From Allocatelliglobosispora scoriae (GTDB lineage: Bacteria > Actinomycetota > Actinomycetes > Mycobacteriales > Micromonosporaceae): a DNA stretch of 64,000 nucleotides. Below the pieces are notes generated by a model. It saw only the letters and a program-made list of their open reading frames with translations, did no database searches and was not told the origin of the DNA. The translations under genes were made by a program, and so were the position numbers. Shown here piece by piece: positions 38,678-47,873 of this stretch (the first letter of the stretch is position 1; every line of letters starts with the position of its first letter). The stretch covers positions 1,378,503-1,442,502 of the forward strand of contig NZ_JACHMN010000002.1 of assembly GCF_014204945.1 (NCBI RefSeq). The letters run 5' to 3'.

Positions 38678-39286
38678 GTGACAGCGGCAGGGAAGCGAGC
38701 GCTGCTGATCGACTATGGCGGCGTACTCACGACTGATGTCTTCGTCTCGTTCGCGGCCTTCAGCGCGGGGCACGGGCTGCCCCCCGACCACGTCGCGACG
38801 GTCTTCCGGACCGAGCCGCGCGGCCGCGAGCTGCTCGTCGGGCTGGAACGCGGAACGATCGCGACCGGCGACTTCGAGCGGGACTTCGCCGACCTGCTCG
38901 GGGTGGCGCCGGAGCGGCTGATCGCGCGGCTCTTCGCCGGGGTGCGGGCCGACACCGCGATGCGCGATGCGGTGCGGCGAGCCCGGGAGCAGGGCATTCG
39001 CACGGTGCTCGTCTCGAATTCGTGGGGTGCCGAGGGCTACACGGAGCTCGACGAGCTCTTCGACGCGACGGTGATCTCCGGCGCGGTCGGGGTACGCAAG
39101 CCGAGCCGGGCGATCTACGAACTGGGCCTCGCCGCCGCCGGGGTCCCGGCGGAGCGCTGCGTCTTCGTCGACGACCTCGCCGCCAACCTGGTGCCCGCCC
39201 GGGACCTGGGAATGGCCGTGATCGAGCACAGGGGCCCGGAGACGACGATCCCGCAGCTGGCGGCGGTGCTCGGCGTGACCCTGTGA
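38678..39286 (+). CDS. HAD-superfamily hydrolase
   Basis: A 202-aa haloacid-dehalogenase-like hydrolase. Motif I is LIDYGGVLT: the nucleophile Asp12 is present but the usual second Asp is Gly, as in the HAD part of ACAD10. Motif II SNSWG, motif III Lys in GVRKPS and motif IV FVDDLAAN follow. GTG start ten bases after the SDR gene. Its presence in the same regulon as the APH-like kinase and ACAD suggests it acts on a phosphorylated intermediate or has a related non-catalytic role. Confidence 0.82.
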   Translation: MTAAGKRALLIDYGGVLTTDVFVSFAAFSAGHGLPPDHVATVFRTEPRGRELLVGLERGTIATGDFERDFADLLGVAPERLIARLFAGVRADTAMRDAVRRAREQGIRTVLVSNSWGAEGYTELDELFDATVISGAVGVRKPSRAIYELGLAAAGVPAERCVFVDDLAANLVPARDLGMAVIEHRGPETTIPQLAAVLGVTL

Positions 39287-39288
39287 GC

Positions 39289-39350
39289 CACGGTTCGCAG
39301 CAAAGCGTGGCCTCGCTTCGCGCGATGGCCACGCTTTGCTGCAAACCGTG
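39289..39350. terminator. Bidirectional terminator with shared arm sequence
   Basis: GCAGCAAAGCGTGGC pairs with GCCACGCTTTGCTGC, extended by CACGG/CCGTG, between the convergent HAD and amidase genes. The same 15-bp arms appear in the hairpin at 54635-54702. Confidence 0.85.
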
Positions 39351-39357
39351 ACGGGGG

Positions 39358-41316
39358 TCAGCGCAGGGACAGGCGGATGTCGACGTCGGCGAGGTTGACG
39401 TAGGCGATCCGGTGGCCGAACTGGATCTGGGCGTACTTCGTGGTGCCGCTGATGACGGTCCAGTCACCGGGCGACGTGCCCGCGAAGGTGGAGGAGCGGT
39501 AGTACTCCGAGGGCGCGAACAGGCCCACGCTGTACTTCTCCCCCGCCGCGAACGTGTACTGCGTGAGCGGGGCGAGCGCCTGCACCGGTACGCCGGTCGG
39601 GTAGGCCGCCGCCTCGGGATAGGCCCGGCCGTAGACCGGAACCGTCGCCCTGCCCGCCTTCGGGGTGGCGATGAAGCCCAGTGACCACAGTGCGCTCGGC
39701 GCGGACGGCGGGTTGTAGAACCAGCCCTTCTGGCCGAGGTACCAGATCGCGGTCCAGTCGCCCTGGATCTCGGCGACCGCGTACTGCTGGCCCGTCGAGG
39801 CCCGGGCACCGTGGTCGGAGATGAGCATCGTCGAGGCCGGCCTGGTCGGGTTGCGGCCCTTGTCGGCCAGCAGCGGCGAGGCAGCATCCGGTGCGGTGTG
39901 CAGGATCACCGACGACGAGCCGTGCAGGACGCACGGGGTCGTGCCGCTGACGCAGCCGTAGAACGCGGGCTGGTTGCTCTCGTAGTCCGGGTTGATCGTG
40001 ACGAGCCCGGCGTGCGGGGTGCCGACGCCACGGAAGGGCCGCCCGAGCAGGTCGAAGTAGTGCGACCAGTCCCAGTAGGGGCCCGGGTCCCAGTGCATGC
40101 CCTGCACGCCGGCCGGGGTGGTGCCGTTGACGTTGTCGTGGCCGATGATGTGCTGCCGGTCCAGCGGGATGCCCAGGCGCAGCGCCAGATAGCGGACGAG
40201 CTTGGCGGAGCTGCGGTACATCGCCTCGGTGAACCAGGCGCCCTGGCGTGCGGCGTACCCCTCGTGCTCCAGGCCGATCGCCTTGGCGTTCACATACCAG
40301 TTGCCCGCGTGCCAGGCGACGTCCTTCGCCTTGACGTGCTGGGCGATGTGCCCGTCGACCGAGCGCAGGGTGTAGTTCCACGACACGTAGGTCGGGTCCT
40401 GCACCATGTTGATCGTGCCGTTGTAGCTGCCCTCGGTCGAGTGGATCACGATGTACTCGATCTTCTGCTGCTGCGGCCGGTTGCCCGTGTCGTGGTTGCC
40501 GTAGGCGGTCGGGTTGGCGCCGAGGCTCTGATAGGGCGCCGGGATCCACTCGCAGGAGAGCTCGACCGGGCACTCCAGGCCGTCCGGGCGGGCGAGTTTG
40601 CGCAGGCCCAGCCGGTCGAGCCAGTCGCGGATCGGGTGCACCGCACGGGCCGGCAGGGTCACCGCCTCGCCGTCGTCGGTGGTCCGGGCAGCACCGGCGG
40701 CGATCGTCGCGTAGACCTCGTCGGCGAAGGCCGCCGCCGCGTCCGCGTTGTCGGCCCCGCTGTACTTCGCCACCGCGCCGAACCAGGCCGCCGGGTCACT
40801 CGCGGCCCCGGTCGGCCCCTGCACCCCCGACTGGTACGCCGCCAGCAGCGCCGCACCGCCGCGGATGTTGACCGCGGGGTCCTCGCGCAGGCTCGCCTCG
40901 CTGACCCCGATCAGCTCGGCGGCGGCGGTGAGCGTCCGCATCGAGGCCGGGTCCGGCGCCGGAGCGGTCTGCACCGGCACCACCTCGAACGGCCGGCTGT
41001 CGTCGCCGCGCGGATCCTCGTCGGCATCGTCGTGGTGCCCGCCGGGAAGGCTCGACACGTAGGCGGCGTCGGTCAGGTGCATCGGGCCGTACCCGCCGCT
41101 GGTGCTGGGTGCGCCGCCGTTGACGTCCCAGCGGGACTCCAGATAGGACACACCGAGCAGGATGCTCTCCGGCACGCCGAATTCGGTTGCCGCGGCGGCG
41201 TAGTCGCCCTGGCGGCCGGTCGCCTCGGGCTCGGCGGATGCGGGGATGGGTGCGCTGGCGGCGATCGCGGTGGCGGCGACGACGGCCAGGAGCCGGACCG
41301 AGACTCTTCGTCTCAT
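39358..41316 (-). CDS. Secreted multi-domain N-acetylmuramoyl-L-alanine amidase
   Basis: A 652-aa exported cell-wall hydrolase. A Sec signal ends near IPASAEP. Residues about 35-205 resemble a lytic-transglycosylase-type helical domain (VPESILLGVSYLESRW). An amidase_2 domain spans about 285-440 with zinc-site motifs YIVIHSTEG, HIIGHDNVNG and GMHWDPG. The last 200 residues form SH3-like or other beta repeats. A -35-like TTGACA lies on the minus strand at 41372-41377 upstream. Likely cleaves stem peptides from peptidoglycan during growth or germination. Confidence 0.88.
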   Translation of the reverse strand: MRRRVSVRLLAVVAATAIAASAPIPASAEPEATGRQGDYAAAATEFGVPESILLGVSYLESRWDVNGGAPSTSGGYGPMHLTDAAYVSSLPGGHHDDADEDPRGDDSRPFEVVPVQTAPAPDPASMRTLTAAAELIGVSEASLREDPAVNIRGGAALLAAYQSGVQGPTGAASDPAAWFGAVAKYSGADNADAAAAFADEVYATIAAGAARTTDDGEAVTLPARAVHPIRDWLDRLGLRKLARPDGLECPVELSCEWIPAPYQSLGANPTAYGNHDTGNRPQQQKIEYIVIHSTEGSYNGTINMVQDPTYVSWNYTLRSVDGHIAQHVKAKDVAWHAGNWYVNAKAIGLEHEGYAARQGAWFTEAMYRSSAKLVRYLALRLGIPLDRQHIIGHDNVNGTTPAGVQGMHWDPGPYWDWSHYFDLLGRPFRGVGTPHAGLVTINPDYESNQPAFYGCVSGTTPCVLHGSSSVILHTAPDAASPLLADKGRNPTRPASTMLISDHGARASTGQQYAVAEIQGDWTAIWYLGQKGWFYNPPSAPSALWSLGFIATPKAGRATVPVYGRAYPEAAAYPTGVPVQALAPLTQYTFAAGEKYSVGLFAPSEYYRSSTFAGTSPGDWTVISGTTKYAQIQFGHRIAYVNLADVDIRLSLR

Positions 41317-41422
41317 CGGGGGGTCTCCGTTCCTCAGACGTGACCCCCACAGTCACCCGGCACCCCACCTATGTCAATAGTTTTCACTTCACGTTTAACA
41401 TCAGGCGGAAAGCTTCATCGAG

Positions 41423-42082
41423 CTACATCATCTTCAGCACGTCTCCCGCGTTGATCAGGTCGGGATCGGTGATCTTCGGATTGAGCTTGAGGATGCCGTC
41501 GACGGTCACGCCGAAACGGCCGGCCACCGCACTCAGCGTGTCCCCCGGCTGGATCGTGTAGCTGCTCGCCAGCCCCGCCTTCGGCTTCTTCGCCGTCGCC
41601 TTCTTCACCGAGGTGGTGGCCTTCTTCGCCTTGCTCGCGGACTCCTTGCCCGTCGCCGCCTTCGCGCCCGAGGCCTGGAGCTTGACGAGGAGCCGCTGCG
41701 CGTCGTCGAGGTTGGCCGCGACGTGCACGTGGTTCATGTGCGCGGCACTCGTCGCCGGGCCGTAGAAGGACTCGCTGACCTTCTTGCCGTTCTTGACGTA
41801 GAAGCCGTTGTCGTCGCTGAAGGGCGTGGTGTGGATCAGCTCCAGCAGGTAGCCGCTGTACTGGTGCATCCAGCGGGCGAAGTCCCGCATCGCCTTCTGC
41901 CCGGCGGCGTTCTGCGCCAGCGCGAAGTCGACGGCCTTCTTGTCGACGTGGAAGTCCCAGCCCGGCCGGTCCCGCCAGCCGCCCGGGCAGGTCGGGCAGG
42001 TGTCGGTGACCTTCAGCTTCACCGGCGCAAACTTGGCGACCTCGATGAGCACCTCAAACGCTTCGGCCACCCCGCACACCAC
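41423..42082 (-). CDS. M15-like peptidase domain protein with LysM
   Basis: A 219-aa protein. The N-terminal two thirds has DFHVDKKAVDFALAQ and HMNHVHVA, the Asp/His pattern of a VanY/ARB_07466-like zinc peptidase domain. A Lys/Ala-rich linker leads to a C-terminal LysM domain (YTIQPGDTLSAVAGRFGV) that binds peptidoglycan. No signal peptide is seen, which is odd for a wall protein. Several GTG codons near 42082 follow AGGGGAGGG, so the exact start is uncertain by a few residues. Confidence 0.72.
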   Translation of the reverse strand: MVCGVAEAFEVLIEVAKFAPVKLKVTDTCPTCPGGWRDRPGWDFHVDKKAVDFALAQNAAGQKAMRDFARWMHQYSGYLLELIHTTPFSDDNGFYVKNGKKVSESFYGPATSAAHMNHVHVAANLDDAQRLLVKLQASGAKAATGKESASKAKKATTSVKKATAKKPKAGLASSYTIQPGDTLSAVAGRFGVTVDGILKLNPKITDPDLINAGDVLKMM

Positions 42083-42115
42083 CCCTCCCCTCTGATTTCA
42101 CCAGCCGCGAGCCGG

Positions 42116-42190
42116 TGATCGCGTTGTTTCCGGGAAACAGCTCCCTCGGCCGGTCCGCGAGGGGGCTGTTTCCCGGAAACAACGCGATCA
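42116..42190. terminator. Long hairpin upstream of LysM gene
   Basis: TGATCGCGTTGTTTCC and GGAAACAACGCGATCA, extended inward through GGGAAACAGC/GCTGTTTCCC, form a stem of about 30 bp. It lies between the divergent LysM gene and the leader RNA region, so its role may be to insulate rather than terminate one of them. Confidence 0.7.
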
Positions 42191-42359
42191 AGGAGCGAGC
42201 GTGCGGGCCGGGTCAGAAACGCGCGACTCGCCGAGCGCGAAAATCTGTAGGGGCGGTAGTAGACATTCCCCGGGGGTGTGTGTAAAGTTTGAGGAGTTGA
42301 GAGAGAAGATCTATCGAGTGCGACAGACGAACTGGCGCACGACGTAGGGAGCAAGAAGC

Positions 42360-42665
42360 ACCACCGCCTGTGATAAGCCGAGTGTCCCTGAGCCGGGTAA
42401 GTGATCGTGGCTCCGCGGAGACGCAGCAGGCCAAGGGGACGAAATTCCAGGTCCCGGCACGACCGCTTGTTGTAAGTCGGGTATCCCTGAGCCACGAAGT
42501 TGAACGGGCTCCGCGGAGACGCCGCAAGCCAAGGGGGCAGATGTCCGACGCCCCGGCACCACAGCACGACCGCCTGTGACAAGTCGAGCATCCCTGAGCC
42601 GGGCAAGTGATCGTGGCTCCGCGGAGACGCAGCAGGCCAAGGGGACGAGGTTCCAGGTCCCAGCA
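42360..42665 (+). ncRNA. Three tandem structured RNA repeats in a long leader
   Basis: Three about 100-nt units follow each other, aligned on GGCTCCGCGGAGACGC at 42409, 42507 and 42615. Each begins with a 5-nt strand (GCCTG 42366, GCTTG 42465, GCCTG 42572) that pairs with a later one (CAGGC 42427, CAAGC 42525, CAGGC 42633); the middle copy changes both sides, which is compensatory. Inside, GAGCC pairs with GGCTC. TCCCT inside the helix can pair with GGGGA just after it, giving a pseudoknot. The MerR-like gene starts about 285 nt downstream. The motif matches no riboswitch class I can name. Confidence 0.6.
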
Positions 42666-42883
42666 CTTCAGTTGAGCAGTGACCAAGAGGTAGTTGAGAG
42701 AGGAGAAGGTGCCATCGGATCCCGTCCGACGAAGTGTGTCGGCGGAACCGCAGACCCCGAGCGAAAGAAGGTGGTCCCCGGTCGTATCCACGGTTTCCTT
42801 AAGGCCCGCGCTAGTCAGGCGGGTTCAGGACGCGATGAGCTGGTGTAACTGATCCAGCGATGGTATTAACTCGAGCTCTCCTA

Positions 42884-42911
42884 GGGTCCCGGTGCACACG
42901 CACCGGGACCC
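42884..42911 (+). promoter_or_regulatory. Hairpin at end of MerR leader
   Basis: GGGTCCCGGTG pairs with CACCGGGACCC around CACACG, ending 38 nt before the start codon. It could be the terminator or ribosome-control hairpin of an expression platform for the upstream repeats. There is no T-run. Confidence 0.55.
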
Positions 42912-42948
42912 TCACCCGCGTTCACGACCCATTCAAGGAAAGGTGTGC

Positions 42949-43278
42949 ATGACCTCTGCCGAGAAGGCTTCGGCCGATAAGTTCGACGACGACGACTACC
43001 CCGCCTACACGATGGGGCGGGCAGCGGAGATGATCGGCGCGACCCCCGCGTTCCTCCGCTCACTGGAGCAGGCGCGCCTGTTCGACCCGCTGCGCTCCGA
43101 CGGCGGGCACCGCCGCTACTCCCGCTATCAGCTGCGCCTCGCCGCGCGGGTCCGCGAGATCGCCGACCAGGGTACGCCCGTGGAAGCGGCCTGCCGGATC
43201 GTGATCCTGGAGGACCAGCTCCAGGAGGCGCTGGAGATCAACCGGCGAGCCACCGAGAGGCAGCTCGCCGACGGCTAG
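42949..43278 (+). CDS. MerR-like DNA-binding protein
   Basis: A 109-aa protein. A MerR-type winged helix covers about residues 20-85 ([44 protein letters not shown]), followed by a short helix; no effector domain is present. ATG 42949 follows AAGGAAAGG. The gene stands behind a leader of up to about 700 nt with three RNA repeats. Its stop codon lies in a CTAG shared with the stop of glgC on the other strand. Confidence 0.85.
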   Translation: MTSAEKASADKFDDDDYPAYTMGRAAEMIGATPAFLRSLEQARLFDPLRSDGGHRRYSRYQLRLAARVREIADQGTPVEAACRIVILEDQLQEALEINRRATERQLADG

Positions 43279-44510
43279 TCCTTGACTATCTGGTTTTTGC
43301 CGATGACGACGATGCCGCTCTCGGTGACGGTGAAGCGCTCCCGATCGCGGTCCAGGTCGACACCGATCTGGGCCCCCTCGGGGATGCGCACATTTTTGTC
43401 GATGATGGCGTTGCGGACGACCGCGTGGCGGCCGATGTCGACGCCCTCCATCAGGACCGAGCCGTGCACGTGCGCCCAGGAGTGCACGAAGACGTTGGGC
43501 GAGACGATCGAGTTCTCCACCAGGCCGCCGGAGATGACGGCGCCCGCCGAGATCATCGAGGTGACGGCGCGGCCGGCCCGGTCGGGGCCGTCGTGGACGA
43601 ACTTCGCGGGCGGCCACGGCGGGTGGTCGGTGAAGATCGGCCACTGGAAGTTGTAGAGGTTGAAGACCGGCAGCAGCGAGATCAGGTCCATCTGCGCGTC
43701 GTAATAGGAGTCGAGGCTTCCCACGTCGCGCCAGTAGCCGCGGTCGCGGTCGGTGCTGCCCGGCACCACGTTGTCGCGGAAGTCGTAGACGTTCGCCTCG
43801 CCCTTGGCGACGAGCGCCGGAATGATGTTGCCGCCCATGTCGTGGCGGCTCGTCGGGTCGAGGGCGTCGGTGACGACCGCCTCGCGCAGCGCGTCGGCGG
43901 TGAAGACGTAGTTGCCCATCGAGGCGTAGACCTCGTCCGGCGAGTCGACCAGGCCGACCGCGTCGGTCGGCTTCTCCCGGAACCGCTTGATCTTCTTGCC
44001 GTCGGTGTCGACGTCGATGATGCCGAACTGGTCGGCGAGGGCCAGCGGCTGGCGGATCGCGGCGACCGTGACCGAAGCGCCGGACTCGATGTGCTCGGCG
44101 ACCATCTGCGCCGGATCCATGCGGTAGATGTGGTCGGCGCCGAAGACGAGGATGTAGTCGGGGCGCTCGTCGTTGACGAGGTTCATGCTCTGGTAGATCG
44201 CGTCGGCGGAGCCGGCGAACCACCGGGGTCCGAGCCGCTGCTGCGCCGGGACGGGGGTGACGTAATTGCCGAGCAGCGTCGACATCCGCCAGGTCTTCGT
44301 CACGTGCCGGTCGAGCGAGTGCGACTTGTACTGCGTCAGCACGACGATCTTGAGATAGCTCGCGTTGGCCAGGTTGGACAGGACGAAGTCGATGATCCGG
44401 TAGATCCCGCCGAAGGGGACAGCCGGCTTCGCGCGGTCCGCCGTGAGGGGCATGAGCCGCTTGCCCTCGCCACCGGCCAGGACGATGGCGAAGACCTTGG
44501 GAGCAGCCAT
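43275..44510 (-). CDS. glgC: Glucose-1-phosphate adenylyltransferase GlgC
   Basis: A 411-aa enzyme that makes ADP-glucose from ATP and glucose-1-phosphate. Nucleotidyltransferase motif [25 protein letters not shown] is followed by [13 protein letters not shown], the MDPAQM substrate region, and a C-terminal left-handed beta-helix with [11 protein letters not shown]-like repeats. ATG 44510 chosen, with a GTG six codons earlier possible. It is divergent from glgA, 69 bp apart, so ADP-glucose supply and use share a promoter region. Confidence 0.95.
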   Translation of the reverse strand: MAAPKVFAIVLAGGEGKRLMPLTADRAKPAVPFGGIYRIIDFVLSNLANASYLKIVVLTQYKSHSLDRHVTKTWRMSTLLGNYVTPVPAQQRLGPRWFAGSADAIYQSMNLVNDERPDYILVFGADHIYRMDPAQMVAEHIESGASVTVAAIRQPLALADQFGIIDVDTDGKKIKRFREKPTDAVGLVDSPDEVYASMGNYVFTADALREAVVTDALDPTSRHDMGGNIIPALVAKGEANVYDFRDNVVPGSTDRDRGYWRDVGSLDSYYDAQMDLISLLPVFNLYNFQWPIFTDHPPWPPAKFVHDGPDRAGRAVTSMISAGAVISGGLVENSIVSPNVFVHSWAHVHGSVLMEGVDIGRHAVVRNAIIDKNVRIPEGAQIGVDLDRDRERFTVTESGIVVIGKNQIVKD

Positions 44511-44579
44511 GGTCAAGACGGTAACCACTCTCGCGCCCGTGCGCCAGCGTTACCGTTCCATTGCCACTACTCTGCGGCT

Positions 44580-45797
44580 GTGACCGACTCTTCATCCACC
44601 GCGTCTTCCGCTCTCCGCGTCGATCTGCTCACCCGCGAATACCCGCCGGAGGTCTACGGCGGCGCCGGGGTGCACGTGGAGTACCTCGCCCGTGAGCTGC
44701 GCTACCACGCCGATGTGCGAGTGCACTGCTTCGGCGCGCCCCGGACCGAGCCCGGCGTGACCGCCTACGCGGAGCCGGCCGACCTCACCGGGGCCAACGC
44801 GGCGCTGCGCACGATGGGAGTGGACCTGGCGATGGCGGCCGGCTGCGCCGGGTCCGACGTGGTGCACACCCACACCTGGTACGCGAACCTCGCCGGCCAT
44901 GTCGCGAAACTCCTGCACGGCGTGCCGCACGTGGTCACCACGCACAGCCTGGAACCCCTGCGCCCGTGGAAGGCGGAGCAGCTCGGCGGCGGCTACGCCC
45001 TCTCGTCGTGGTGCGAGCGTACGGCGATCGAGTCGGCCGACGCCGTCATCGCCGTCTCCGCCGGGATGCGCCGCGACGTCCTCACCGCCTACCCCTCGGT
45101 CGATCCGGCGCGGGTGCACGTGGTCCACAACGGCATCGACACCACGCAGTACGCACCGGACCCGAACACCGATGTCCTGCGCCGGCGGGGAATCGACCCG
45201 GATGCGCCGACCGTCCTGTTCCTGGGCCGGATCACCCGGCAGAAGGGCCTGCCCTACCTGTTGCGGGCGGCGAGGTCGCTCCCGGCCGACGTGCAGCTCG
45301 TGCTGCTCGCGGGTGCCCCGGACACGCCGGAGATCGGCGCGGAGGTGCAGGCGCTCGCCGAGGAGCTGCACGCCACCCGGGGCAACGTGGTCTGGATCCA
45401 GGAGATGCTCCCCAAGCACGAGGCGATCCAGGTCCTCACCCACGCCACCGTCTTCGTCTGCCCGTCGATCTACGAGCCGATGGGGATCGTCAACCTGGAG
45501 GCGATGGCGTGCGAGACCGCCGTCGTCGCCACCGCCACCGGCGGCATCCCCGAGGTCGTCGCCGACGGCGAGACCGGGCTGCTGATCTCGACCGAGCAGG
45601 CGGCCGACGGCACCCCGCTGGACCCCGAACGTTTCGTCGCCGACCTCGCCGCCGCGATCACCGAGCTCGTCACCGATCCGCAGCGCGCCGCCGAGCTGGG
45701 CCGGGCCGGTCGCCGCCGGGCGATCGAGCACTTCTCCTGGACCGCGATCACCGAGCAGACGATGCAGATCTACCGGTCTGTGCGCAGCGTCATGTGA
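44580..45797 (+). CDS. glgA: ADP-glucose-dependent glycosyltransferase GlgA/GlgM
   Basis: A 405-aa GT-B glycosyltransferase of family GT4. N-terminal YPPEVYGGAGVHVEYLA and C-terminal FLGRITRQKG, CPSIYEPMGIVNLEAMA are characteristic of the actinobacterial GlgA. The mycobacterial relative is known to make maltose-1-phosphate from ADP-glucose and glucose-1-phosphate and is called GlgM. With glgE next to it, that activity is more likely here than classical glycogen synthase. GTG start at 44580. Confidence 0.92.
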   Translation: MTDSSSTASSALRVDLLTREYPPEVYGGAGVHVEYLARELRYHADVRVHCFGAPRTEPGVTAYAEPADLTGANAALRTMGVDLAMAAGCAGSDVVHTHTWYANLAGHVAKLLHGVPHVVTTHSLEPLRPWKAEQLGGGYALSSWCERTAIESADAVIAVSAGMRRDVLTAYPSVDPARVHVVHNGIDTTQYAPDPNTDVLRRRGIDPDAPTVLFLGRITRQKGLPYLLRAARSLPADVQLVLLAGAPDTPEIGAEVQALAEELHATRGNVVWIQEMLPKHEAIQVLTHATVFVCPSIYEPMGIVNLEAMACETAVVATATGGIPEVVADGETGLLISTEQAADGTPLDPERFVADLAAAITELVTDPQRAAELGRAGRRRAIEHFSWTAITEQTMQIYRSVRSVM

Positions 45798-45851
45798 TCA
45801 CGATGCGGCACTCGCGTTCCGCGAGTGCCGCCGCTGCAATAGGGTTGAAAC

Positions 45852-47873
45852 GTGAATAGCTTGCCCCCGGCGCTCGGTCGCCTCCCCATCGAGGACGTGA
45901 CCCCGTCCGTCGCGGGCGGCACGCTGCCCGCCAAGGCCGTCGTCGGCGAGTGGGTGCCGGTCGGGGTGACGACCTATCGGGAGGGCCACGACGCCATCGG
46001 CTGCAACGTCGCCTGGCACGGCCCCGACGGGGTGGCGCGGCCGTTCACCCGGATGGTCCCCGGTGCGCCGGGCACCGACCGCTGGCACACGACGATCCGG
46101 CCCGACGCGGTCGGCGCGTGGAGCTTCACCGTCGAGGTCTTCGCCGATCCCTATCTGACCTGGCGTGACGCGGTGAGCAAGAAGCTCGACGCCGGTCAGG
46201 GGCCGGGCGACCTCGCCAACGACCTCGCCGAGGGCGCGCTCATCATGAAGGCGGCCGAGGCGACCGTGCCCGCCGAGTCGGTGCCCGAGGTTGTCGCGGC
46301 CGGGAAGGCGCTGCTCGACACGTCGCTGCCACTGATCGGGCGGGTCACGCTCGCGATGCACCTGGCGGAGCTGCTCTGGGAGCACCCGGTCCGCGAGTTC
46401 GTCACGGTCGGGCAGGCGCACCCGATCTGGTGCGATCGCGTCGAGGCGCTGTTCTCGGCGTGGTACGAGTTCTTCCCGCGGTCCGAGGGCGCCGTGGTGC
46501 CCGTACCCTCCTCGGGGTCGATCTTCGGGGGGAAGCGCAAGGCGGTCGCGAAAGCGCGCCACGGGACCTTCGCGACCGCGACCGAGCGGCTGCCCGCGGT
46601 GGCGGCGATGGGCTTCGACGTGCTCTACATGCCGCCGATCCACCCGATCGGCACGCTCAACCGCAAGGGCCCCAACAACACCCTCATCGCGGGTCCCGAC
46701 GACGTCGGCTCGCCGTGGGCGATCGGGTCGGCCGCCGGCGGCCACGACGCGATCCACCCCCAGCTGGGTACGCCGTCCGACTTCCGAGCGTTCGTCAAGG
46801 CGGCCGACGGGCTGGGCCTGGAGATCGCGATGGACCTCGCGCTGCAGTGTGCGCCGGACCACCCGTGGGTCGCCGAGCACCCGGAGTGGTTCACGACCCG
46901 GCCCGACGGGACCATCGCCTACGCCGAGAACCCGCCGAAGAAATACCAGGACATCTACCCCCTCAACTTCGACAACGACCCCGAGGGGATCACCGCCGAG
47001 ATCCTGCGCGTCGTGCTGCACTGGGTGAGCGAGGGCGTGAAGATCTTCCGCGTCGACAACCCGCACACCAAGCCGATGCACTTCTGGCACCGGCTGATCT
47101 GGGAGGTCAAGGCGGTCGACCCGGACGTGCTCTTCCTCGCCGAGGCGTTCGCCCGGCCGGCGATGATGCACGGCCTGGGCCGGATCGGGTTCACCCAGTC
47201 CTACACCTACTTCACCTGGCGCACCACGCCCCGGGAGCTGCGCGATTACTGCGAGGAGCTGATCGCGGCCGCCGACCACATGCGGCCCAACTTCTGGCCG
47301 ACCACGCCGGACATCCTGCCGGAGAACCTGCAGCACGGCGGCCCGCCGATGTTCAAGATCCGGGCGGTGCTGGCGAGCCTGCTCTCCCCCGCCTGGGGGA
47401 TGTACGCGGGGTACGAGCTCTTCGAGCACGTGGCGCGCCCCGGCGCCGAGGAGTTCATCGACAGCGAGAAGTTCCAGCTCCGCCCCCGCGACTGGGCCGG
47501 CGCCGAGGCGGCCGGGCGGTCGCTCGCGGGCTACATCACCCGGCTCAACGAGGTGCGGCGAGCCAATCCGGCCCTGCACTGGCTGCGCAACCTGCGCTTC
47601 CACGAGGTCGACAACGACCAGGTCCTCTGCTGGTCCAAACGCGATCCGGAGACCGGCAACACGGTCCTCGTCGTGTGCTCGATGGACTCGCGCAACGTCC
47701 AGTGGGCCAACACGACGCTCGACATGCCCGCGCTCGGCCTGGACTGGCACGACCGGTTCATCGCCACCGACCAGCTCGCCGAGGTCACCTTCGACTGGGG
47801 CCAGCGCAACGCCGTGCGCCTGGACCCCTTCCTCGAGCCCGCCCACGTCTTCCTCGTGCGTCCCCGTGGCTGA
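45852..47873 (+). CDS. glgE: Maltosyltransferase GlgE
   Basis: A 673-aa GH13_3 enzyme that transfers maltosyl units from maltose-1-phosphate to alpha-1,4-glucan. Asp402 ([12 protein letters not shown]) and Glu431 ([10 protein letters not shown]) correspond, with a constant offset of eight, to catalytic D394 and E423 of the Streptomyces coelicolor enzyme as I recall it. The start GTG 45852 lies 54 bp after glgA. The stop overlaps the glgB start by eight bases. Together with GlgC, GlgM and GlgB this completes the GlgE pathway. Confidence 0.95.
   Translation: MNSLPPALGRLPIEDVTPSVAGGTLPAKAVVGEWVPVGVTTYREGHDAIGCNVAWHGPDGVARPFTRMVPGAPGTDRWHTTIRPDAVGAWSFTVEVFADPYLTWRDAVSKKLDAGQGPGDLANDLAEGALIMKAAEATVPAESVPEVVAAGKALLDTSLPLIGRVTLAMHLAELLWEHPVREFVTVGQAHPIWCDRVEALFSAWYEFFPRSEGAVVPVPSSGSIFGGKRKAVAKARHGTFATATERLPAVAAMGFDVLYMPPIHPIGTLNRKGPNNTLIAGPDDVGSPWAIGSAAGGHDAIHPQLGTPSDFRAFVKAADGLGLEIAMDLALQCAPDHPWVAEHPEWFTTRPDGTIAYAENPPKKYQDIYPLNFDNDPEGITAEILRVVLHWVSEGVKIFRVDNPHTKPMHFWHRLIWEVKAVDPDVLFLAEAFARPAMMHGLGRIGFTQSYTYFTWRTTPRELRDYCEELIAAADHMRPNFWPTTPDILPENLQHGGPPMFKIRAVLASLLSPAWGMYAGYELFEHVARPGAEEFIDSEKFQLRPRDWAGAEAAGRSLAGYITRLNEVRRANPALHWLRNLRFHEVDNDQVLCWSKRDPETGNTVLVVCSMDSRNVQWANTTLDMPALGLDWHDRFIATDQLAEVTFDWGQRNAVRLDPFLEPAHVFLVRPRG

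Noticed and set aside
42360-42665. Known riboswitch such as c-di-AMP (ydaO), glycine, glutamine or cobalamin
   Set aside because: The consensus elements of those classes, as I know them, do not match the conserved GGCTCCGCGGAGACGC and TCCCT/GGGGA elements.
42241-42948. Small protein genes inside the long leader
   Set aside because: Short frames exist but lack RBS and family features, and the repeats differ by non-multiples of three (98 and 108 nt spacing), whereas RNA pairing is preserved.
43060-44595. Long open frame opposite or beside glgC in another frame
   Set aside because: GlgC motifs are complete in the chosen frame; the other translation is Arg-rich shadow sequence.
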